A stretch of 64,000 nucleotides of DNA from NCBI RefSeq assembly GCF_003076755.1, contig NZ_QDKM01000008.1, positions 1 to 64,000 of the forward strand. Direction: 5' to 3'. Below are positions 7,232 through 15,690 of the stretch, piece by piece. Within the stretch, counting starts at the first letter, position 1. Each line of letters starts with the position of its first letter. A program made the position numbers and the translations under genes. Origin of the DNA: Pararhodobacter oceanensis (GTDB lineage: Bacteria > Pseudomonadota > Alphaproteobacteria > Rhodobacterales > Rhodobacteraceae). The notes below the pieces were generated by a model. The model searched no databases, was not told the origin of the DNA, and worked only from the letters and a program-made list of their open reading frames with translations.

Positions 7232-7930
7232 TTATTCCGCCTCGCCGATATTCAGCGAGATCGGCGCCAAACCGTCAATCGCACCGGTGATCGCATCACC
7301 GGCCACCACCGCGCCGACCCCTTCGGGCGTGCCGGTCATGATCACATCGCCGGGGCGCAGATGGTAGTATTTCGACAGATCCATCACCACTTCCACGCAA
7401 CCATGGATCATATCCGCCAATGTCGCGTTCTGCTTGGTCTTGCCGTTCACCGCCAGAGTGATCGCCTGCGGACCAACCTCGCCGAAGGTCTCAGCCTTGG
7501 TCAACGGTGCGAAAACCGCCGAACCCTCGACATCCTTGCCAGTATCCCATGGCCGCTGCTTGACCCGCGCCGCCTGCTGCAAATCGCGGCGCGTCATATC
7601 CAAGGCGCAGCCATAAGCATAGATCGCCGCCGCCGCCGCGTCGCGGTCGGCGCGAAACACCTCGCGGCCAATGACCAGCGCCAGTTCCATTTCATAGTGA
7701 AAACTCTCGGTGCCCGGCGGATAGGGCAGAGTGGCCCCCGAGGGCAGCGCATGGGTCGGGGTCTTGGTGAAGTAGAACGGCGCGTCGCGATCCACCTCCA
7801 TCCCCATTTCGATGGCATGGGCGGCATAGTTCCGGCCGACGCAGAAGATGCGCACAACGGGATATTCCGCCGCCTCGCCCTGCACCGGAATGCTGGGGAA
7901 ATCAGGGGTGTCGAACAGGGTTGCGGTCAT
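7232..7930 (-). CDS. nagK: Fumarylpyruvate hydrolase, FAH family
   Basis: A 232-residue fumarylacetoacetate-hydrolase-fold enzyme that would split fumarylpyruvate into fumarate and pyruvate. Family marks are GRNYAAHAIEMG (residues 32-43), the metal-binding acidic pair in FHYEMELALVIG (about 77-88), the Asp in GCALDMTRRDLQ, and the C-terminal IMTGTPEGVGAV. Its ATG overlaps the gentisate dioxygenase stop by 4 bases (ATGA), so translation is coupled. Length fits the short single-domain hydrolases of aromatic catabolism rather than the longer fumarylacetoacetase. Confidence 0.9.
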   Translation of the reverse strand: MTATLFDTPDFPSIPVQGEAAEYPVVRIFCVGRNYAAHAIEMGMEVDRDAPFYFTKTPTHALPSGATLPYPPGTESFHYEMELALVIGREVFRADRDAAAAAIYAYGCALDMTRRDLQQAARVKQRPWDTGKDVEGSAVFAPLTKAETFGEVGPQAITLAVNGKTKQNATLADMIHGCVEVVMDLSKYYHLRPGDVIMTGTPEGVGAVVAGDAITGAIDGLAPISLNIGEAE

Positions 7931-8958
7931 CTTGTGCGTTCCTCGTAGTAACCTAGTTTCATCTGCAGCGGGCGGTCATGCGCGCGCACCAAAAAGCTTT
8001 CGTCATCGGCATGGTGGTCGATCGTCGCGAAGGGCGCAGCGGTAAACGTATCCTTCGGCCCCCATTCAATCACCTTGCCATCAATCGTGCTGCGACCGCG
8101 CCCCTTGATCACGTGGAACGCCGCCGAGCTTGAGCGTTGCGGCGGGCTCTCGCCCTGCCCCGCGGCCAGCATCATCGCGGTAAATCCCATCGTCGGCAAC
8201 ACGTCCTCACCGGTTTCGGGGTTCACGTAATCCACCTCGGCCAGCGCATCGCCGCCGTATTCGGCCAGCGCCCGCAAAGCCGATTCGGTTCGCTGCCAAG
8301 GGAAACGTACCATCGGGTAGCGCCGCGCTTGCTGGCGGCTGCGCGAGGGCACCAGCCCGGCGGATTGATACTCGACCTGCGCCGCATCGGGGCGATTGCG
8401 CGCCGCCTGCAAGGGGCCTTCAATGGCATAAGAGCCCTCAAGATAATAAAACAGCGGCAGGTCCAGCACATCGAGCCAGACCACCGGCGCCTCGCCATCA
8501 TGGCCATGATCATGCCAATCGCCACCGGGAGTCATTACCAGATCTCCCTCTTCCATCGGCAGCTTTTCACCATCGACCACGGTATAGCCGCCCGCGCCCT
8601 CGACCACGATGCGCACCGCTGAAGGTGTATGCTTATGCGCAGGCGCGGTCTCGCCGGGCAGCAGCAGTTGCATCCCCAGATAGAGGCTCGCGGTGGCCTG
8701 CATCGCCCCCGCCCCGCGCCCGGGATCCGAGAGCACCAGCACCCGCCGCTCGGCCTTCTCCACCGGGCTCAACTCACCGGCGCGCAACAACAGCGGCCGC
8801 AGCGCGTCATAGGCCCAATAACCCGGCTGGGTGATCGGCTTCGGCTGCCCATGCGGCAGGACATTGCGCATCATCGGCCAGAGCGGCGCGACACCGGCAG
8901 CGGTCATCGCCTCGCGGTAATCTTGTGGCAGATCCTCCAGCGTTCCCAGTTGCGTCAT
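7927..8958 (-). CDS. nagI: Gentisate 1,2-dioxygenase
   Basis: A 343-residue bicupin Fe(II) enzyme that opens the ring of gentisate to maleylpyruvate with oxygen. The first cupin holds the metal-ligand region HKHTPSAVRIVVEG (about residues 100-113) and the second histidine of GGDWHDHGHDG, followed by WLDVLDLPLFYYLE, a strong family signature. The second, degenerate cupin lies near 260-330 (HVIKGRGRSTIDG). It is the first gene of the minus-strand catabolic operon, with GGGGAGG upstream of the ATG, and faces the divergent MarR gene across 85 bases that hold an operator-like repeat. Confidence 0.93.
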   Translation of the reverse strand: MTQLGTLEDLPQDYREAMTAAGVAPLWPMMRNVLPHGQPKPITQPGYWAYDALRPLLLRAGELSPVEKAERRVLVLSDPGRGAGAMQATASLYLGMQLLLPGETAPAHKHTPSAVRIVVEGAGGYTVVDGEKLPMEEGDLVMTPGGDWHDHGHDGEAPVVWLDVLDLPLFYYLEGSYAIEGPLQAARNRPDAAQVEYQSAGLVPSRSRQQARRYPMVRFPWQRTESALRALAEYGGDALAEVDYVNPETGEDVLPTMGFTAMMLAAGQGESPPQRSSSAAFHVIKGRGRSTIDGKVIEWGPKDTFTAAPFATIDHHADDESFLVRAHDRPLQMKLGYYEERTR

Positions 8959-8994
8959 ACGAGTCGCCTCCCCTTGGGTATATAGGCAGCATGC

Positions 8995-9009
8995 GTATAA
9001 TAAGTATAC
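8995..9009. promoter_or_regulatory. Operator-like inverted repeat between gentisate operon and marR
   Basis: GTATA-N5-TATAC lies centrally in the 85-base divergent region, with an overlapping AGTATACT at 9003-9010 and a further GTATATA at 8979-8985. AT-rich inverted repeats of this size are usual MarR-dimer sites, so the divergent MarR protein probably represses both its own gene and the gentisate operon here. TTGACA occurs just outside it on the minus strand. Confidence 0.55.
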
Positions 9010-9037
9010 TTGTCAATTCCCCCGCACCGGCTATCCT
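9010..9037 (+). promoter_or_regulatory. Candidate promoter of marR, possibly giving a leaderless mRNA
   Basis: TTGTCA (9010-9015) and TATCCT (9032-9037) are separated by 16 bases. The predicted first transcribed base falls at or within a base of the marR ATG at 9044, and no purine-rich ribosome site precedes that ATG. The -35 box abuts the operator-like repeat. Confidence 0.45.
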
Positions 9038-9043
9038 ATTGCC

Positions 9044-9532
9044 ATGCCCGATAGCGACACCCACAGCCAAACCCAGTTCCACCAGATGCCCGGCTATCTG
9101 ATCCGGCGGCTGAACCAGATTTCCACCTCGATCTTTCAAGACCGGATGGCAGCACTGCAACTGGACCTGACTCCGGTGCAATTCGCCGCACTCTCTGCGC
9201 TGCAGGTCAACCCCGGCATTGATCAGGCAACGCTGGCGGGGTTGATCGCATATGACCGGGTGACCATTGGCGGGGTGATCGACCGGCTCAGCACCAAGGG
9301 GCTGGTGGCGCGCAGCATCAACGCTCGCGACAGGCGCGCGCGGCAAGTCTCGCTGACGCCCGAGGGCAATGCGCTGCTGCATCGCATCACGCCCGAGGTT
9401 GCGGCGCTGCAACCTTCGATCCTCGACGGGCTCACCGAGGCCGAGCGCGCGCTTTTCATCGCGCTGGCACAAAAGGCCGCCGCCGCCAGCAACGACCGCA
9501 GCCGCGCACCGCTGCGTCCGCGCAAACCCTGA
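9044..9532 (+). CDS. MarR-family regulator of the gentisate locus
   Basis: A 162-residue winged-helix regulator. The HTH lies at about residues 58-80 (IDQATLAGLIAYDRVTIGGVIDRL) and the wing is SINARDRRARQVSLTPEG (DxRxR motif, typical of MarR proteins). Relatives sense phenolic or aromatic acids and release DNA upon binding. It is divergent from the gentisate operon with an inverted repeat between, so local control of that operon is the simplest reading. The C-terminus has an extra Ala- and Arg-rich tail (KAAAASNDRSRAPLRPRK). There is no ribosome site before the ATG (see promoter entry). Confidence 0.92.
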   Translation: MPDSDTHSQTQFHQMPGYLIRRLNQISTSIFQDRMAALQLDLTPVQFAALSALQVNPGIDQATLAGLIAYDRVTIGGVIDRLSTKGLVARSINARDRRARQVSLTPEGNALLHRITPEVAALQPSILDGLTEAERALFIALAQKAAAASNDRSRAPLRPRKP

Positions 9533-9578
9533 TCCCTCAATCCCCACAGGCTTTCGCCGCCTCCTTCCGCCAAATTTC

Positions 9579-9584
9579 TTGACA
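9579..9584 (+). promoter_or_regulatory. Candidate -35 box of the ABC importer operon
   Basis: A consensus TTGACA lies 81 bases upstream of the binding-protein ATG and 30 bases upstream of the TetR operator. The matching -10 (CACGCT region, 9602-9607) is poor, so the exact promoter is uncertain. Confidence 0.3.
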
Positions 9585-9614
9585 CAGGCAATTTTCGAAG
9601 GCACGCTTCGCATG

Positions 9615-9638
9615 AAACATGACTCAGTGTTCATGTTT
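9615..9638. promoter_or_regulatory. TetR-type operator upstream of the ABC importer operon
   Basis: A perfect inverted repeat AAACATGA-N8-TCATGTTT lies 22 bases upstream of the binding-protein ATG. Its core ATGACTCAGTGTTCAT differs by a single base from the site in front of the tetR gene 8.5 kb away (18162-18177). A shared core plus dyad symmetry makes this a strong candidate binding site for that TetR protein. Confidence 0.72.
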
Positions 9639-9659
9639 GCACGAGCCTGGGAGGACCTC

Positions 9660-10838
9660 ATGAGATTATATCTGACCGCTGCCCTTGCGGCGCTGGCCAC
9701 CGCACCCGCGCTGGCCGACGAAATCCGCATCGCCCATATCTATGACCGCACCGGCGCGCTCGAAGCCTATGCGGCGCAAAGCCAGACCGGCCTGATGATG
9801 GGTCTGGAATATGCCACCGATGGCACGATGGAAATCGATGGAAACCAACTGGTTGTGATCGAAAAGGACAGCCAGTTGCGGCCCGATCTGGGGCGCGCCT
9901 TGCTTGCCGAAGCCTTCGGTGATGACGACGCCGCGATTGCCGTCGGACCGACCAGCTCGGGCGTCGCGCTGGCGATGTTGCCCGTGGCCGAGGAATACGA
10001 GCGTATTCTGCTGGTGGAACCCGCGGTGGCCGATTCGATCACCGGCAGCGGCTGGAACCGCTACATCTTCCGCACTGGCCGCAACTCCAGCCAGGATGCG
10101 ATCTCGAACGCGCTGGCACTGGGTCAAGAGGGCGTCGTGGTTGCCACGCTGGCGCAGGATTATGCCTTTGGCCGTGACGGCATCGCCGCCTTCCGCGAGG
10201 CGCTGGCCGACACGCCCGCGACATTGGTGCACGAAGAATATGTGCCCACCGACACCACCGATTTCACCGCCGCAGCCGAGCGTATCTTTAACGCGCTGCA
10301 AGAGCACGAGGGCGACCGCCGCCTGTTCGTAATCTGGGCCGGTGGTGGCAATCCGATGGGCCGCATTCAGGCAATGGATCCCAGCCGCTACGGCATCCAG
10401 ATGGCCACCGGTGGCAACATCCTGCCCGCGCTGGTCGGCTACCGCGACTACCCCGGCATGGAGGGCGCGACCTATTACTATTATGAGATCCCGCAAAATC
10501 CGGTTAACGACTGGCTGGTTGAGCAGCATATGGAGCGCTTTGGCACCCCGCCCGACTTCTTCACCGCAGGCGGCATGGCGGCTGGTATTGCCGTGGTCGA
10601 AGCCCTGCGCGCCACCGGCGGCTCAACCGACACCGAAGAGCTGATCGCGGCGATGGAAGGCATGCATTTCGAGACCCCGAAGGGCGAGATGTGGTTCCGC
10701 CCCGAGGACCATCAGGCGATGCAGTCGATGTATCACTTCCGCATCCGTGTCGAGGATGACGTCGAATGGGCGATCCCCGACCTTGTGCGCGAGATCACTC
10801 CGGATGAAATGACCATCCCGATCCGCAACAACGGCTGA
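9660..10838 (+). CDS. ABC transporter substrate-binding protein, branched-chain type
   Basis: The periplasmic receptor (type I fold, LivJ/HAAT family) of the importer encoded by the next four genes. The ATG at 9660 follows GGGAGGA, and the signal peptide is about 19 residues, ending TAPALA before DEIRIAH. The 392-residue protein has the family features of an early IAHIYDRTGALEAYA ligand loop, VGPTSSGVALAMLPVA, and a late TAGGMAAGIAVVEAL. The longer open frame from 9369 only reads through the end of marR. The ligand is unknown. Family members take amino acids, aromatic acids, amides or short acids, and the acyl-CoA ligase and hydratases at the other end of the module favour a carboxylic acid. 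Confidence 0.93.
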   Translation: MRLYLTAALAALATAPALADEIRIAHIYDRTGALEAYAAQSQTGLMMGLEYATDGTMEIDGNQLVVIEKDSQLRPDLGRALLAEAFGDDDAAIAVGPTSSGVALAMLPVAEEYERILLVEPAVADSITGSGWNRYIFRTGRNSSQDAISNALALGQEGVVVATLAQDYAFGRDGIAAFREALADTPATLVHEEYVPTDTTDFTAAAERIFNALQEHEGDRRLFVIWAGGGNPMGRIQAMDPSRYGIQMATGGNILPALVGYRDYPGMEGATYYYYEIPQNPVNDWLVEQHMERFGTPPDFFTAGGMAAGIAVVEALRATGGSTDTEELIAAMEGMHFETPKGEMWFRPEDHQAMQSMYHFRIRVEDDVEWAIPDLVREITPDEMTIPIRNNG

Positions 10839-10880
10839 TCCACCCAAGGCAGGGCGCCGGGCCCAACCCGCGCGCCCTGC

Positions 10881-10925
10881 CCCCTCATCTGTCCAAAAAT
10901 ATCCCCGCCGGAGGCTCCCGCCGCG
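10881..10925. repeat. Dispersed intergenic repeat, copy A
   Basis: It contains CTCATCTGTCCAAAAATATC, followed by a GC-rich segment with GGAGGCTCC. The same core recurs at 22433, 35068 and 38672, always outside genes. This copy lies inside the ABC operon, between the binding-protein and first ATPase genes, and may mark a processing or attenuation point. Confidence 0.65.
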
Positions 10926-10973
10926 CTACAACGCGCGACCGGCCCGCCGTTGCGCAAGCCCTCAGGAACCCGC

Positions 10974-11738
10974 ATGTCACAGCCCTCTTTGGTCACCAAG
11001 GATCTGACCATCCGTTTCGGCGGCCATGTCGCGGTCGACCGGGTCAGCTGCGCCTTCCGCCCCGGCGAATTGACCGCCATTGTCGGCCCCAACGGCGCCG
11101 GTAAAACCACCTATTTCAACCTGATCTCGGGCCAGCTCAGCCCCACCGCAGGACGGGTCGAGCTGCTAGGCCAAGATATCACCCGTTTCACCGTCTCGGC
11201 CCGCACCCATGCCGGACTTGGCCGCGCGTTCCAGCTGACCAATCTGTTTCCGCGCCTGACCGTGCTCGAGAACGTGCGGCTGGTGGTGCAGGCCCGCGCA
11301 CGGCGCGGTTTTAACCTGTTTACCATGGCGCAAAGCCACCGCGATCTGACCGAGCAGGCGGCGCAGGTGCTCGAACAGGTGCGGCTGACGCATCTGGCCG
11401 ATCAAACCGTCTCGGCGCTCAGCCACGGCGACCAGCGCAAGCTCGAGGTTGCCGCCCTGATCGCACTGAAACCCAAGGTGTTTATGTTTGACGAACCCAC
11501 CGCCGGCATGTCGGTCGAAGAGGCGCCGGTGATCCTTGATCTGATCGCCGGTATCAAAGCCGATCCCGAAGCCACCGTTCTGCTGGTCGAGCACAAGATG
11601 GATGTGATCCGCTCGCTCGCCGACCGCATTATGGTGCTGCACAACGGCGCTTTGGTGGCCGATGGCGCCCCCGCCGAAGTGATGGCCTCGGATATCGTGC
11701 AAGAGGCCTATCTGGGCAAGGAACTCACTGATGTCTGA
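10974..11738 (+). CDS. Branched-chain-type ABC transporter ATPase (LivG-like)
   Basis: The first of two cytoplasmic ATPases of the importer, 254 residues from the ATG at 10974 (AGGAA 7 bases upstream; an in-frame TTG at 10950 is less likely). The Walker A motif is GPNGAGKTT at about residues 34-42. The LivG-specific insert and the signature-like region LSHGDQRKLEVA precede Walker B VFMFDEPTAG and the switch His in LLVEHKMD. The signature reads LSHGD rather than LSGGQ, which is normal for LivG-type subunits. Its stop overlaps the next start by 8 bases. Confidence 0.93.
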   Translation: MSQPSLVTKDLTIRFGGHVAVDRVSCAFRPGELTAIVGPNGAGKTTYFNLISGQLSPTAGRVELLGQDITRFTVSARTHAGLGRAFQLTNLFPRLTVLENVRLVVQARARRGFNLFTMAQSHRDLTEQAAQVLEQVRLTHLADQTVSALSHGDQRKLEVAALIALKPKVFMFDEPTAGMSVEEAPVILDLIAGIKADPEATVLLVEHKMDVIRSLADRIMVLHNGALVADGAPAEVMASDIVQEAYLGKELTDV

Positions 11739-12453
11739 CCCGATCCTCACGCTCAAGGGCGTCAAAACCGACATCGCGCAATATCACATCCTGCACGGGA
11801 TCGACCTTGAGGTGCCGCGCGGCGGGGTCACCATGCTCTTGGGCCGCAACGGCGCGGGCAAGACCTCGACGATGCGCACGATCATGGGGCTCTGGACCCC
11901 GCGCGCCGGTGAAATTACGCTGGATGGCACGCGGATTGACGGGCTGACCCCCTCGCAGATTGCCCGCAAAGGCATCGGTTTTGTGCCCGAGGATATGGGG
12001 ATTTTCTCGGATCTCACAGTCGAGGAAAACCTGCATCTCGCCGCCCTCGCGGGCCGCCCGTCTCCTGAGCGGATGGATTGGGTGTTCGGCGCGTTTCCGG
12101 CGTTGAAAACCTTTCTGCACAGCACCGCAGGCAATCTTTCGGGCGGGCAGAAACAAATGCTCTCGATCGCCCGCGCCGTGGTCGAAGACCGCGCGCTTTA
12201 TTTGATCGACGAGCCCTCCAAAGGGCTGGCGCCAGCGATTGTCGCCACGCTGGCGCGGGCGCTCAAAGACCTGAAAGCGCGCGGCGCGTCGATCCTGATG
12301 GTCGAGCAGAATTTCTCACTGGCCCGCGCCTTGGGCGACACCGCTGCGGTGATGGATGACGGCAAGATCATCTGGACCGGCACAATGGCCGAATTGTCCT
12401 CGGACGCTGCCTTAATGGAGCGTCTGATGGGTTTGAAAATGGAAACGACATGA
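11731..12453 (+). CDS. Branched-chain-type ABC transporter ATPase (LivF-like)
   Basis: The second ATPase of the importer, 240 residues. Walker A is GRNGAGKTS near residues 37-45, the ABC signature is LSGGQKQMLSIAR, Walker B is LYLIDEPSKG, and the switch region is MVEQNFSLA with Gln before Asn in the LivF manner. It overlaps livG-like by 8 bases and the permease gene by 4 (ATGA), so the operon is translated as a tightly coupled block. Confidence 0.93.
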   Translation: MSDPILTLKGVKTDIAQYHILHGIDLEVPRGGVTMLLGRNGAGKTSTMRTIMGLWTPRAGEITLDGTRIDGLTPSQIARKGIGFVPEDMGIFSDLTVEENLHLAALAGRPSPERMDWVFGAFPALKTFLHSTAGNLSGGQKQMLSIARAVVEDRALYLIDEPSKGLAPAIVATLARALKDLKARGASILMVEQNFSLARALGDTAAVMDDGKIIWTGTMAELSSDAALMERLMGLKMETT

Positions 12454-13508
12454 GCCCCGCACCCCAACAGGCCCCGCAAAACGCGCCCCAACACGCCCCG
12501 ACTATCACCCATTTGCCGCTGTCCGAGCGGCTCAAGCCGTGGCTGCCGGTGCTCTTGGTGCCGGTGCTGATCGTCGCGGGTTATTTCGCGATTCCGCAAA
12601 CCTCGTCATGGCTGACACTGACCGTATCAGGGCTGGCGATGGGGATGATGATTTTCGTCATCGCCTCGGGGATGACCTTGGTTTTCGGGTTGATGGATGT
12701 GATCAACTTCGGCCACGGCGCGTTTATCTCCTTTGGCGCTTTTGTCGGCACCACGGTGCTGTTGATGCTGTCCTCGATGACCGGCGCTCCGTCGTTGTTC
12801 TTGAACCTGCTGGCGATTTCGGCAGCGGTGTTGGCGGCGATGGTGGTGACGGGCGCCATCGGCTGGGGGTTCGAGCGTGCGATTGTGCGACCGGTCTACG
12901 GCTCGCACCTCAAGCAAATACTCGTCACCATGGGCGGACTGATCGTCGCCGAGCAGATGATCTATGTGCTTTGGGGTGGTCAAGAGATCGTCATTCTGCG
13001 CCCTGAAACCCTGAAAGGCGCGATTACTTTCGCCGGTGCCACGCTGGAGAAGTACCGCCTGCTCGCTGTGGCTGTGGGTCTGGTGCTGTTTCTGGCGATG
13101 CGCGCGGTGCTGCGGCGCACCAAACTGGGGCTGATCGTGCGCGCCGGTGTCGACAACCCCGAGATGGTGCAGGCGCTGGGCTATAATATCACCCGCGTGT
13201 TTGTCGGTGTGTTCATCGCCGGTTCCGCGCTGGCGGGGCTCGGCGGGGTGATGTGGGCGCTCTACCAAGAGGTGATCACCGCGCATATGGGCAACGAGAT
13301 CATGATCCTTGTCTTCGTGGTGGTGATCATCGGCGGACTGGGCAGCGTCGAAGGCTGTTTCATCGGCGCGCTGACCGTTGGATTGATGCAGAACTACATC
13401 GCCTTTCTGGAGCCGAAACTGGCGCTGGTGTCGAATATCGCGCTGATGGTGGCGATCCTGATGTGGCGGCCGATGGGTATGGTGCCCGTCGTCAAGGCCA
13501 AAGGGTGA
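12450..13508 (+). CDS. Branched-chain-type ABC transporter permease (LivH-like)
   Basis: An inner-membrane permease of 352 residues. A polar, Gln/Pro/Ala-rich N-terminal leader of about 25 residues (with repeated AP and QQ/QN) precedes the first helix, longer than usual for LivH. The family core starts near 55 with SGLAMGMMIFVIASGMTLVFG and includes MDVINFGHGAFISFGAF and, late, ALAGLGGVMWALYQEV and IIGGLGSVEGCFIGAL. The ATG overlaps the ATPase stop (ATGA). Confidence 0.92.
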   Translation: MSPAPQQAPQNAPQHAPTITHLPLSERLKPWLPVLLVPVLIVAGYFAIPQTSSWLTLTVSGLAMGMMIFVIASGMTLVFGLMDVINFGHGAFISFGAFVGTTVLLMLSSMTGAPSLFLNLLAISAAVLAAMVVTGAIGWGFERAIVRPVYGSHLKQILVTMGGLIVAEQMIYVLWGGQEIVILRPETLKGAITFAGATLEKYRLLAVAVGLVLFLAMRAVLRRTKLGLIVRAGVDNPEMVQALGYNITRVFVGVFIAGSALAGLGGVMWALYQEVITAHMGNEIMILVFVVVIIGGLGSVEGCFIGALTVGLMQNYIAFLEPKLALVSNIALMVAILMWRPMGMVPVVKAKG

Positions 13509-13518
13509 GGGCAGGACA

Positions 13519-14577
13519 ATGATGAACCGTATCCTGTCGGGCGACGGCCCCAAAAGCTGGATCCTCGCCGTGGTCTTGCTGATTATCCTGATTTCGCTGG
13601 CCTTCGCGCCCTTCCTCTTCCCCGGTTCGCGGTCCTTGGAGACCGCCGCGCGGATCTGCGTGTTTATCGTGCTGGTCGCCAGTTATGACCTGTTGCTCGG
13701 CTATGGCGGCATCGTCAGCTTTGCACATACGATGTTCTTTGGCATGGGCGCTTACGGCGTGGCGATTGCCATGGACCGGATGGGCACCAGCTACAGCGCG
13801 CTGGCGCTCGGCATCCTCGCCGGAGCCGTGGCGGCGGGCCTGTTGGCGCTGCTGACCGCGCTACTGTCGCTTAGGGTGCGGGCGATCTTCTTTGCGATGA
13901 TCACGCTGGCGGTGGCCTCGGCCTTTGCAGTGCTGGTCAGCCAGCTTTCGGGCTTCACCGGCGGCGAGGACGGGATGAATATCCGCATCCCGCGCGAGCT
14001 GACCCCCGCCTTCCGCCCGCTTGACGAGCGTGTCTTGGGGCAGCGGATTTCCGGCAAGCTGATCAACTACTATGTGGTTTTCTTCGGCTGTCTGATCTTG
14101 TTCCTGCTGATGCTCAGGATCGTGAATTCGCCCTTCGGCCGCGTCTTGCTGGCGATCCGCGAGAACGCCTTTCGCGCCGAGGCCATCGGTTACCGCGTGG
14201 TCTATTACCGCGCCATGGCAACCTGCCTCTCGGCGGTGATCGCGGCGCTGGCGGGGTCGATCTTTGCGATCTGGCTGCGCTATGTCGGCCCCTCCACGAC
14301 GCTGGGCATGGAGATCATGCTGGATATCCTGTTGATCGTGGTCATTGGCGGCATGGGAACGATGTATGGCGCGGTGGTCGGCACGGCGATCTTTGTGCTG
14401 GCGCAGAACTACCTGAAATCGCTGATGGGCGGCATGTCCGAGGCGACCTCGGCGCTGCCCCTGGTCCCTGATCTCCTGAGCCCCGACCGCTGGCTGCTGT
14501 GGCTCGGTGTGCTGTTCATCCTGTCGGTGTATTTCTTCCCCACCGGCATTGTCGGACGCCTGCGGGGCACGCGTTAA
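13519..14577 (+). CDS. Branched-chain-type ABC transporter permease (LivM-like)
   Basis: The second permease of the importer, 352 residues with about ten hydrophobic helices. It contains ASYDLLLGYGGIVSFAH, the LivM equivalent of the LivH NFGHG loop, RAIFFAMITLAVASA, GRVLLAIRENAFRAEAIGY (the cytoplasmic coupling loop that meets the ATPase) and VIGGMGTMYGAVVG. GGGCAGGAC precedes the ATG, with a second in-frame ATG 3 bases later. The following hydrolase gene starts 2 bases after the stop. Confidence 0.92.
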   Translation: MMNRILSGDGPKSWILAVVLLIILISLAFAPFLFPGSRSLETAARICVFIVLVASYDLLLGYGGIVSFAHTMFFGMGAYGVAIAMDRMGTSYSALALGILAGAVAAGLLALLTALLSLRVRAIFFAMITLAVASAFAVLVSQLSGFTGGEDGMNIRIPRELTPAFRPLDERVLGQRISGKLINYYVVFFGCLILFLLMLRIVNSPFGRVLLAIRENAFRAEAIGYRVVYYRAMATCLSAVIAALAGSIFAIWLRYVGPSTTLGMEIMLDILLIVVIGGMGTMYGAVVGTAIFVLAQNYLKSLMGGMSEATSALPLVPDLLSPDRWLLWLGVLFILSVYFFPTGIVGRLRGTR

Positions 14578-14579
14578 CT

Positions 14580-15341
14580 ATGCCGGTTTTCCTGCATCGC
14601 TGGGGCGATGGTCCGCCGGTGATCCTGTTGCACGGCTGGACGATGAGCGGCGATATCTGGCAGCCGGTGGCGGCGCGGCTGGAGGCCTGCAGCCTCGCGC
14701 CCGACCTGCCCGCGCATGGGCAAACCAGTGGCTATGCGCCTAGCGTGGCGGGCGGGGTGCAGATGCTCGGCGATCTGATCCGCGACGAAGGGCTGCGGGA
14801 TGCCACGCTGGTCGGCTGGTCCTTGGGCGCGCTGATCGGCTGGCGCTATCTGGCGACGGGCGGCGCGGGCGTGGCGCGGATGGTATCGGTTGATATGTCG
14901 CCCTGCCCGCTGCCGCAGCCGGATTGGCCCTATGCGATGCTGGGGCAAGACAGCGACCGCCCCGCGCTGGCCGCCGAGCGGTTCAAGCACCATTGGCCCG
15001 CCGCCTCACAGGCCATCGCGCAGGGGATGTTTGCCGCCCCAGATCCGGCATTAAGGCCCGAGATCGAGGCCCGTATTCGCGACAATGACGCCGAGGCGAT
15101 GGCCTGTTTCTGGCATGATCTGACCCAAGCCGACCTGCGCGCCGATATCGCCCGTCTCCCGGTGCCCTTGCTGGCGCTGCACGGCGCCAAAAGCCGAGTG
15201 TATCCCCCCGAGACCGGCGCTTGGCTGGCGCAGACCGCGCCTCAGGGGCAAAGCCGGATTATCGCAGGAACGGGCCATTCGCCGATCTTGGAGGCGCCCG
15301 ACGCAGTCGCCGCGGCAATCACCGCGTTTATGCGGGGCTAG
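14580..15341 (+). CDS. Alpha/beta-fold hydrolase
   Basis: A 253-residue cytoplasmic hydrolase. The oxyanion motif is LLHGWTMSG near residues 17-25. The nucleophile elbow GWSLG (about 79-83) carries the catalytic Ser, and GTGHSPILEAP near the end supplies the His. The acid residue is probably the Asp/Glu before LLALHGAKSRVYPPE. The fold resembles BioH-type carboxylesterases and ring-fission hydrolases, so an ester or thioester of the imported substrate is a reasonable guess. The start at 14580 is 2 bases past the permease stop. An upstream extension to 14499 lies in the permease gene. It ends overlapping the convergent MaoC gene by 14 bases. Confidence 0.85.
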   Translation: MPVFLHRWGDGPPVILLHGWTMSGDIWQPVAARLEACSLAPDLPAHGQTSGYAPSVAGGVQMLGDLIRDEGLRDATLVGWSLGALIGWRYLATGGAGVARMVSVDMSPCPLPQPDWPYAMLGQDSDRPALAAERFKHHWPAASQAIAQGMFAAPDPALRPEIEARIRDNDAEAMACFWHDLTQADLRADIARLPVPLLALHGAKSRVYPPETGAWLAQTAPQGQSRIIAGTGHSPILEAPDAVAAAITAFMRG

Positions 15342-15690
15342 AGACGTCCAGCACCCGCACCAAAGCGCGCCCCTCGCAGATCAGCGTGCCATCGGGTAGG
15401 CGGCACGTGGTGGCTAGATCGGCCAGATGTTTCTCAGGCCGCAAGCGGGTGATCTCGACCCGCGCGGTCAGCGGCGTATCCAAGGGCGCGGGATGATGGA
15501 AATTCAGACTTTGCTTGAGGTAATTGGTCCCATATCCGGGTAGTTCCACGCCCAAAAGATAGGAAAACAGCGCCCCGATCAGCGGCTCGGGCACCTGTTC
15601 CAGCCGCCCGCCCGACGCCAAAGCAGCAAAACTTGCGATATCGGCAGCGGAGTAGATCCGCGTGCAACTGGCGAAATCTCCGATCTTCAT
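15328..15690 (-). CDS. MaoC/hot-dog-fold protein lacking the catalytic motif
   Basis: A 120-residue single hot-dog domain. The second half, YLKQSLNFHHPAPLDTPLTARVEI, matches MaoC/FAS-type dehydratases. The first half, where the hydratase-2 motif GDxNPxH should lie, reads ALASGGRLEQVPEPLIG, without the Asp and His. The gene directly upstream encodes an intact MaoC partner and overlaps it by 4 bases. In known heteromeric MaoC hydratases (for example mycobacterial ChsH1/ChsH2) one subunit carries the active site and the other shapes the substrate pocket. I infer the same here. It could alternatively be a thioesterase-like domain. Confidence 0.75.
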   Translation of the reverse strand: MKIGDFASCTRIYSAADIASFAALASGGRLEQVPEPLIGALFSYLLGVELPGYGTNYLKQSLNFHHPAPLDTPLTARVEITRLRPEKHLADLATTCRLPDGTLICEGRALVRVLDVSSPA

